A stretch of 9,929 bases of DNA from Nanobdellota archaeon. GTDB lineage: Archaea; Nanobdellota; Nanobdellia; Woesearchaeales; GW2011-AR9. The DNA lies in NCBI GenBank assembly GCA_030695685.1, contig JAUYPT010000036.1, positions 1 to 9,929 on the forward strand. The letters run 5' to 3'. Shown piece by piece: positions 5,805-9,929 of the stretch (its first letter is position 1; the number at the start of each line of letters is the position of its first letter). A program made the position numbers and the translations under genes. Below the pieces are notes generated by a model, which saw only the letters and a program-made list of their open reading frames with translations, had not been told where the DNA came from and searched no databases.

Positions 5805-7436
5805 TCACATCATCCCATCCATTCTCTGCTGCATGGCATTCGGCGGCAGAGATTGTTTCGATGGGCCGCCTAAAATGACATCATCAATCCTCAATATTAA
5901 TTCTGCCACTTCAGCAGCGCTGGATAAGGCCTGTGTCTTTATCTTTAAAGGTTCGATAACACCGGCAGCCCAGGAATCCATGACTTCACCGCTGAAAACA
6001 TTAATCCCTGCCCAGCGCTGTCCTTGATCGTGGGCAACACGCAGTTTAGTTAAGACATCAATAGGATCAAGACCGGCATTTTCCGCCAATGTTCGTGGGA
6101 TAATTTCCAAGGCATCAGCAAAGGCTTGTACTGCTAATTGTTCCCGTCCAAATAATGTTCGGGAAAATACTCGCAATCTTTTTGCCAGTTCCATCTCCAC
6201 AGCGCCGGCACCGGCAACAACAGTTCCTTCCCGTAAAGCAGCGGCGAGATCTCCTACAGCATCGGTAACTGCCCGTTTCAGTTCTTCGGCAACGTGTTCT
6301 GTGCCGCCGCGAACTAATATTGTAACTGCCTTTGGATTCTGGCACTGCTCAACAAAAATCATTTCTTCCTCGCCGACTTTTTCTTCTTTAACCAATCCCG
6401 CATAACCAATATCTGCAGATGTTAATTCTTTCCAATTGCTGATAATTCTGGCGTTGGTTGCCCGGGACAGTTTTTCTAGATCGCTTTTTTTAACCCGGCG
6501 CACGGCAAGAATACCCGCTTTGGCCAGAAAATGCTGCGCGATATCATCGATACCACGCTGACAGAATAAAACAGTAGCACCGGATTCCTTAACTTTATCT
6601 ACCATCAAGCGCAGTGTCCGTTCTTCATGTTCAAGGAAAGAATTTAATTGTGAAGGGTCAGTAATTTGGATTTTAGCATCAATCTCGGTATTTTTAATTT
6701 CCAGTGCTGCATCAAGCAGTGCTATTTTCGCATGCTCTACTTTTTTCGGCATCGAGGGATGAATACGTTCCTTATCGATAACTAGTCCTGAAATTAAAGA
6801 ACTGCTATCAGCTCTGCCGCCGATCCGCTTTTCAACTTTAATGTCGCTGATATCAACAGTTACAATGTTATTCTTCGTCTCTGCAATGCTTTTAACCGCC
6901 TGAACAAGAAGGTCCGCTAATTTTTCCTTGCTGGATTCTGCCCCTTTGCCCGTCATGGCAGTAATAGCAATGTTCCGGAGAAGAAGATCATTATTAATAG
7001 ATACTTTCTCCGTTATTTCCTGCAGTATTTTCTGCGCTTCTTCTTCAGCGAGACGATACCCCTTCGCTAAAATAGTAGGATGAATTTCCTGCTCCAGCAA
7101 ATCTTCGGCTCTTTTGAGCAATTCTCCAGCAAGAACAACAGCTGTCGTCGTACCATCGCCAACGGCTTCTTCCTGTGTTTTGGCTACTTCGACGATCATT
7201 TTCGCCGCAGGATGTTCAATCTGCATTTCCTTTAAAATGGTGACCCCATCATTGGTAACAATAACATCGCCGGCGGCATCGACAATCATTTTATCCATTC
7301 CTTTCGGCCCTAACGTTGTTCTCACTGCTTGGGCTACTGCTTTTGCAGCCATGATATTGTTATGCTGGGCATCCCTGCCGCTCGTTCTCCTCGTATCTTC
7401 CGGCAAAATAAAGACTGGTTGGATATTATTAGACAT
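5805..7436 (-). CDS. thsA: Thermosome subunit (group II chaperonin)
   Basis: ATP-driven cytosolic protein-folding chamber built of two stacked rings, client proteins being enclosed by a built-in lid. 543 residues is full length. Visible landmarks: QPVFILPEDTRRTSGRDAQ at the N-terminus, the nucleotide-binding loop TLGPKGMDKM (41-50), TNDGVTIL (61-68), the ATPase GDGTT (93-97), a long apical domain (about 210-370), RGGTEHVAEELKRAVTDA carrying the late catalytic Asp, then VVAGAGAVEMELAKRL and DDVILGG near the end. The usual GGG before the E-x-E-L helix reads GAG. The tail is MQQRMDGMM, a shortened form of the Gly/Met-rich tail. This is the only thermosome gene in the window, so it may form homo-oligomers or pair with a subunit elsewhere. 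The start is supported by a GAGGGTG motif 7 bases before ATG and a TATA box further upstream. Confidence 0.97.
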   Translation of the reverse strand: MSNNIQPVFILPEDTRRTSGRDAQHNNIMAAKAVAQAVRTTLGPKGMDKMIVDAAGDVIVTNDGVTILKEMQIEHPAAKMIVEVAKTQEEAVGDGTTTAVVLAGELLKRAEDLLEQEIHPTILAKGYRLAEEEAQKILQEITEKVSINNDLLLRNIAITAMTGKGAESSKEKLADLLVQAVKSIAETKNNIVTVDISDIKVEKRIGGRADSSSLISGLVIDKERIHPSMPKKVEHAKIALLDAALEIKNTEIDAKIQITDPSQLNSFLEHEERTLRLMVDKVKESGATVLFCQRGIDDIAQHFLAKAGILAVRRVKKSDLEKLSRATNARIISNWKELTSADIGYAGLVKEEKVGEEEMIFVEQCQNPKAVTILVRGGTEHVAEELKRAVTDAVGDLAAALREGTVVAGAGAVEMELAKRLRVFSRTLFGREQLAVQAFADALEIIPRTLAENAGLDPIDVLTKLRVAHDQGQRWAGINVFSGEVMDSWAAGVIEPLKIKTQALSSAAEVAELILRIDDVILGGPSKQSLPPNAMQQRMDGMM

Positions 7437-7443
7437 AAAAATA

Positions 7444-7450
7444 CACCCTC
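7444..7450 (-). promoter_or_regulatory. Shine-Dalgarno site of the thermosome gene
   Basis: GAGGGTG, 7 bases before the ATG at 7436. It is one of few convincing ribosome-binding sites in the window, where most genes look leaderless, and suggests a leadered and strongly translated mRNA. Confidence 0.5.
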
Positions 7451-7474
7451 TTCTATAAGTAGCTCTGCAGGATG

Positions 7475-7485
7475 TTTTTTATAAA
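7475..7485 (-). promoter_or_regulatory. TATA box of the thermosome gene
   Basis: Minus-strand TTTATAAAAAA, predicting a start near 7455 and a leader of about 20 bases that includes the GAGGGTG site. Confidence 0.55.
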
Positions 7486-7571
7486 GGTTATGCAAAAAAA
7501 ATTAATAATCTAAAATCATCAACAGTTAAAACAAGAAGAGAAAAATTACTGGTATAATTTTTGACTTATTT

Positions 7572-7670
7572 TTGACAACAGTTATTAATGACCATCTATT
7601 AGAAGTCGTTGCCTGGTATGATAACGAGTGGGGTATAACTGCAGCTGTGTGGATGCGATTAAATGAATAG
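7572..7670 (+). pseudogene. C-terminal fragment of type I glyceraldehyde-3-phosphate dehydrogenase
   Basis: The in-frame end of this stretch reads HLLEVVAWYDNEWGITAAVW and then MRLNE and a TAG stop. The segment VVAWYDNEWG is the invariant C-terminal signature of type I (bacterial/eukaryotic-style) GAPDH; the next residue is normally Tyr and here is Ile. Roughly 32 residues are recognisable from LTTVINDHLL onward; the remaining 300 or so residues are absent, because the thermosome promoter lies directly upstream on the other strand. No start codon or promoter is visible for it. It ends 6 bp before the convergent metF stop. This is a gene remnant left by deletion or rearrangement. Confidence 0.85.
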
Positions 7671-7676
7671 CTTAAG

Positions 7677-8603
7677 TTATCTTCTTATAGATGATAGTAC
7701 TTTTTTAACAGCTTCCGTACTATTCATGACATAAAAATGAACGCCGGGAACGCCTCGATCGAGCAATTCCTGCACTTGTTGTGTTGCCCATAACACTCCA
7801 ATCTCAGAAACATTTTTTTCCTTCGCTGTTCTTACTTCTTCTTCTAATAATGAGGGAATAGTTACACTAAAACGTCTTGGAATTCCTTCTAATTGCTTCA
7901 TGGAAGTTATTATCTTTAACCCAGGAATAATCGGAACGTTAATTCCTCGTTGTTTACATAGTTCTATAAAATTAAAATAGTAACTATTGTCAAAGAACAT
8001 CTGTGTTGTAATATAATCAGCGCCGGCAATGATTTTATTTTTTAAATGCTGAAGATCTGTTTCTAAATCTGGAGCTAGGAAATGTTTTTCTGGATAACCA
8101 GCAACACCAATACAAAATGATGTTTTGTCCGCCTGAGCATCAAGATAGATCCCATTATTCATTTTTTGAATTTGCCTAACTAAGTCAACAGCATATTTGT
8201 TTTGACTCCTGCTTTCCATAACTTTCTTCACAAAATTAGGTTTGTCCCCTTGCAAAGCTAGAACATTTTTAATGCTAAGATACTGTAATTCGATAAGAAA
8301 ATCCTCCGTTTCTTCGCGTGTAAAACCGTTACAAAGAACATGAGGCACGGCATCAATTCTATATTTATGTTGGATAAGAGCACAAATTCCTAAAGTTCCG
8401 GGACGCTTACGAATAACTCTTTCTTTACCCTCGGAATATAATTTTTCAGAAACATGACTGGTTACATCAATGAACGGTGGGTGATATTGTACAAGACTAT
8501 CAATAAGTGAAATAATATCTGTGCAATTTGTTCCCCTAATCGGCGGGACTATTTCAAAACTAATCCACGGTGTCTTTTGTTGTATATGCTCAGTAACTTT
8601 CAT
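7677..8603 (-). CDS. metF: 5,10-methylenetetrahydrofolate reductase, Bacteroidetes-like
   Basis: Flavoenzyme that reduces 5,10-methylene-THF to 5-methyl-THF, the methyl donor for methionine synthesis. 308 residues, full length for the prokaryotic TIM-barrel form. Landmarks: ISFEIVPP with the catalytic Glu at 17, DAVPHVLCNGFTREETE (84-100), NVLALQGDKP with the FAD-contacting Asp at 120 (Gln119 where Arg is common), CIGVAGYPEKHF (164-175), AGADYITTQMFFDN (193-206) and VPIIPGLKIITSMKQLEGIPRRF. From memory of the family, the start MKVTEHI and the strings PPFIDVT, RKRPGTLGICA, MNNGIYLD and GYPEKHFLAP are typical of Bacteroidetes MetF, which suggests lateral gain by the archaeon. The ATG at 8603 is the family start. 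No TATA box is seen at the usual distance; a structured leader may lie upstream. Confidence 0.95.
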   Translation of the reverse strand: MKVTEHIQQKTPWISFEIVPPIRGTNCTDIISLIDSLVQYHPPFIDVTSHVSEKLYSEGKERVIRKRPGTLGICALIQHKYRIDAVPHVLCNGFTREETEDFLIELQYLSIKNVLALQGDKPNFVKKVMESRSQNKYAVDLVRQIQKMNNGIYLDAQADKTSFCIGVAGYPEKHFLAPDLETDLQHLKNKIIAGADYITTQMFFDNSYYFNFIELCKQRGINVPIIPGLKIITSMKQLEGIPRRFSVTIPSLLEEEVRTAKEKNVSEIGVLWATQQVQELLDRGVPGVHFYVMNSTEAVKKVLSSIRR

Positions 8604-8634
8604 TATTTAAACATAATTTTCTTCATTGTTGATG

Positions 8635-8840
8635 AGATACCCCCGCAGCTTGCTGTGGGGATAGGAAAGCAACACAAGAAGGATCAGGTCCTTCTGTGCA
8701 AAAGGGAAAACTATCCCTTTTTGCACCAAAAACTTCGTAGCTGAATAGTGTCCATTGGTTTAAAGTCATACCCTGTAGTTGTTGCTGAGAATCAACTCAC
8801 GAACGTTAGGACTTGATGCTGCGGGGTTTTTTATCCCCAA
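8635..8840. other. Strongly structured non-coding element upstream of metF (ncRNA, leader or palindromic mobile-element remnant)
   Basis: About 200 bp with no open frame but much pairing potential: CCCCGCAGC-TT-GCTGTGGGG (8641-8660); AGAAGGA-TCAGG-TCCTTCT extended by CAC/GTG (about 8673-8698); GTGCAAAAGGGA/TCCCTTTTTGCAC; AGTTG/CAACT (about 8778-8798). Two long-range matches also exist: AGCAACA (8668-8674) with TGTTGCT (8780-8786), and CCCCGCAGC (8641-8649) with GCTGCGGGG (8818-8826), the last followed by T6. Plus-strand reading: TATTTAAAC near 8604 predicts a start close to 8635, and the T6 would be the end. Minus-strand reading: a TATA-like element at 8849-8860 would start a metF leader near 8829. 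The terminal palindrome and TTGAT at both 8629 and 8813 also recall IS200/IS605-type ends. Strand and nature are undecided. Confidence 0.5.
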
Positions 8841-9029
8841 AAACTGACTTAATTTAATAATGTTATCATTGTATGCAAGACCTACCTCATTTAAGTCTCT
8901 CAAGAAGAGGGATCATTGATGAGAAGAAAAGAGTTTCGCCAACCTCTTTATAAAATGTAGTGATCAATTATCGCCTTCACTATAATAATCTTTATTAAGC
9001 GAGAATCATGCTTCCTTGTACGAGGGGAC
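8841..9029 (+). promoter_or_regulatory. Upstream region of the MBL-fold gene
   Basis: No gene seen. It holds two TATA-like elements for the gene at 9030: TTTATAAAAT (8947-8956) and TTTATTAA (8991-8998), the second giving a leader of only about 10 bases. GAGGGG at 9022-9027 sits 2 bases before the ATG, too close for a normal ribosome-binding site. Confidence 0.35.
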
Positions 9030-9551
9030 ATGGCACAGATTATTTTCTTAGGTACGGCAGGCAGCTCTGCAGTAGTGAATAAACAGTTACGATCCTCCGG
9101 CGGAATTATTCTTAAAGTAGAAGATTTACAGTTTCATATTGATCCCGGCCCGGGAGCGCTGCAGAAAGCACGGGAATATGGCGTGCAGCTTCAGCATAAT
9201 ACGGCTGTTTTAGTATCTCATCATCATCTTAATCATTGCAATGACTTAAATGCAGTTATTGATGCCATGACACATTCCGGCATTGAAAATCGAGGAATTG
9301 TGCTGGGAAGCAAATCTGTATTGATAGGAGGAGAAGGATGTCATCCTTTCCTGACACAATACCACCAAAATTTAGTGGAAAAAATTATCCCCCTCGAAAA
9401 AAATCACAAAGTAGCCATTGAATTGGTGGAGATTAACGCCCTGCCGGCAGAACATACGGATAGGACTGCACTGGGATTCAAGTTCTTCTGCCCTAAGTTT
9501 ACCCTCAGTTATACTGGTGATATTGTGTCACGGTTGTCTTATCAGCGTTAG
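9030..9551 (+). CDS. Metallo-beta-lactamase-fold protein, C-terminally truncated
   Basis: 173 residues beginning MAQIIFLGTAGSS, the usual first strand of the fold, followed by GGIILKVEDLQFHIDPGPGAL (strand and DPG turn). The metal motif HxHxDH reads HHHLNH (residues 64-69), with Asn68 in place of Asp; in my recollection related archaeal proteins also carry SHxHLNHxND, so this may be a family trait. LVSHHHLNHCNDLNAVIDAM, the AEHTD histidine, and ALGFKFFCPKFTLSYTGD (about 145-165) are all typical. Family members normally continue for about 80 residues after YTGD with further strands and a last conserved His, but here a stop follows VSRLSYQR. No alternative frame continues the protein. The sequence just beyond belongs to the convergent second DGR target and its hairpin element, so the 3' part was probably lost in a rearrangement. 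Substrate unknown; the product may be inactive. Confidence 0.82.
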   Translation: MAQIIFLGTAGSSAVVNKQLRSSGGIILKVEDLQFHIDPGPGALQKAREYGVQLQHNTAVLVSHHHLNHCNDLNAVIDAMTHSGIENRGIVLGSKSVLIGGEGCHPFLTQYHQNLVEKIIPLEKNHKVAIELVEINALPAEHTDRTALGFKFFCPKFTLSYTGDIVSRLSYQR

Positions 9552-9602
9552 AGCGAGTCTAAACTGAATGTTTTATAACTTTGTCGCCAAAGCCATAGCA
9601 TA

Positions 9603-9622
9603 AGAGCGTGTAGCCCAGCTCT
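9603..9622 (-). repeat. TGGGCTACACG hairpin element, copy B
   Basis: AGAGC/GCTCT stem with a 10-base loop; TGGGCTACACG spans 9607-9617 on the minus strand. It is the second copy of the element at 4560-4587 and sits about 50 bp downstream of the second target gene's stop, between it and the truncated MBL gene. Confidence 0.5.
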
Positions 9623-9670
9623 ACTCCACATTGCGCAGAGTAATGCCGAGACGAAAGAAAGAAAAAATGA

Positions 9671-9929
9671 TTATTTATATAATCTTCTGATTCTGCCTTC
9701 TATGTTTGGCCTTACAGATGGTGCTACATCATCGCCTAGGCAGGCTAAAATTTCTTCCATTGTCGGAGCAACTATTTCCTGTGGAACTGATGGAACTTGA
9801 TCATTTTTTGGCGCGTCGCCTTCGGCGCTTTCCAAACGTACCCCACGCAGGTCGTCATGACCGCATACGAAAAGATCAAATGCAACGAAATAGGAATAGT
9901 TGATGAAAATATTCAGCCACGAAGCCCGC
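9671..9929 (-). CDS. Second DGR-type target protein, C-terminal 85 residues (5' part outside the window)
   Basis: The open frame runs off the window edge and ends at TAA 9671-9673. It begins RASWLNIFINYSYFV and continues AFDLFVCGHDDLRGVRLES. The pattern R-(G/A)-S-W ... G-(V/F)-R-L is the closing part of the formylglycine-generating-enzyme/C-type-lectin-like fold used by many DGR targets. Of the 22 codons after the Trp, 19 are NNY, as expected from a template built of AAY codons. After the variable part comes a tail of about 50 residues (APTMEEILACLGDDVAPS and a basic IRRLYK end), unusual because most DGR targets end at the variable region. The 83-bp TR in this window is not its template, since non-adenine sites differ. 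Identity of the upstream part is unknown. Confidence 0.75.
   Translation of the reverse strand, partial: RASWLNIFINYSYFVAFDLFVCGHDDLRGVRLESAEGDAPKNDQVPSVPQEIVAPTMEEILACLGDDVAPSVRPNIEGRIRRLYK
9807..9836 (-). other. GC-rich hairpin downstream of VR2, inside the coding sequence
   Basis: Outer stem TTTGG/CCAAA and inner stem CGCC-GAA-GGCG on the minus strand. It begins within the GVRLES codons. It shares the GAA loop and GCG-rich stem with the hairpin after VR1. As it lies inside the reading frame and has no T tract in the right place, it cannot be a terminator. Confidence 0.5.
9848..9928 (-). repeat. Candidate variable repeat VR2
   Basis: Codons from RASW to DDL of the partial gene. Nearly all positions end in C or T and encode residues reachable from Asn codons by adenine changes (Ile, Phe, Tyr, Val, Asp, Leu, Cys, Gly, His). 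No matching template is inside the window, so the call rests on codon pattern, lectin-fold context and the following hairpin. Confidence 0.6.

Noticed and set aside
8635..8832. Archaeal SRP RNA or RNase P RNA
   Set aside because: GGATCAGGTCC and GGAAAGC hint at these families, but the SRP helix 8 loop motif and the RNase P conserved regions (such as ACAGNRA) are not present, and the length is short for archaeal SRP RNA.
8911..8970. C/D box sRNA starting at TTGATGA
   Set aside because: A C-box-like TGATGA is present but no CTGA D box follows at a usual distance and no terminal stem forms.
9848..9928. The TR at 4358-4440 as template for VR2
   Set aside because: They share GCGGGCTT and a few following bases in the same frame, but many mismatches are at non-adenine template positions, so adenine mutagenesis cannot convert one to the other.
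1..9929. CRISPR array
   Set aside because: No regularly spaced direct repeats were seen; the only notable repeats are the TR/VR pair and the two hairpin elements.

Overview
The window looks like a piece of an archaeal chromosome, most plausibly a small-genome DPANN-type archaeon (Woesearchaeota/Pacearchaeota-like; this placement is inference). The reasons are a group II chaperonin (thermosome), a type II methionine aminopeptidase, and a tRNA-His that encodes its own G-1 but no 3' CCA. Several genes also have an archaeal TATA box about 25-30 bp before the start codon and almost no leader. Most genes are on the minus strand and most are housekeeping.

Region 1 (1-2.7 kb): the 3' part of a methionine aminopeptidase gene (+) converges on a minus-strand unit. 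That unit reads tRNA-His, then histidyl-tRNA synthetase, then a 59-residue two-helix membrane protein that overlaps the synthetase stop by 4 bases. A small unidentified protein (+) follows. Region 2 (2.7-4.2 kb): an unusual fusion of a degenerate CDP-alcohol phosphatidyltransferase membrane domain to a diacylglycerol-kinase/YegS-like lipid kinase domain.

Region 3 (4.2-5.7 kb) is the most interesting part: the template and target of a diversity-generating retroelement (DGR). An 83-bp non-coding template repeat (TR, 4358-4440) matches the 3' end of a 335-residue protein gene (VR, 4728-4810). They differ at 11 positions, and all 11 are adenines of the TR on the coding strand. This is the signature of adenine-specific mutagenic retrohoming. 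No reverse transcriptase or Avd gene is in the window, so the enzyme must act in trans or the element is now orphaned. A second candidate target gene enters the window at its right end (9671-9929, minus). Its variable stretch is almost entirely NNY codons, as expected from an AAY-rich template, but it does not derive from the TR seen here. Both variable regions are followed by GC-rich hairpins with a GAA loop, and both genes are followed by a shared hairpin element containing TGGGCTACACG.

Region 4 (5.8-8.6 kb): the thermosome gene, a fossil fragment of a type I glyceraldehyde-3-phosphate dehydrogenase, and a MetF (5,10-methylenetetrahydrofolate reductase) that resembles Bacteroidetes enzymes. 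Region 5 (8.6-9.6 kb): about 200 bp of strongly structured non-coding DNA upstream of metF, then a C-terminally truncated metallo-beta-lactamase-fold gene lying against the second DGR target. Two gene fragments (GAPDH, MBL) and two DGR targets within about 5 kb suggest a rearranged accessory zone embedded among core genes.
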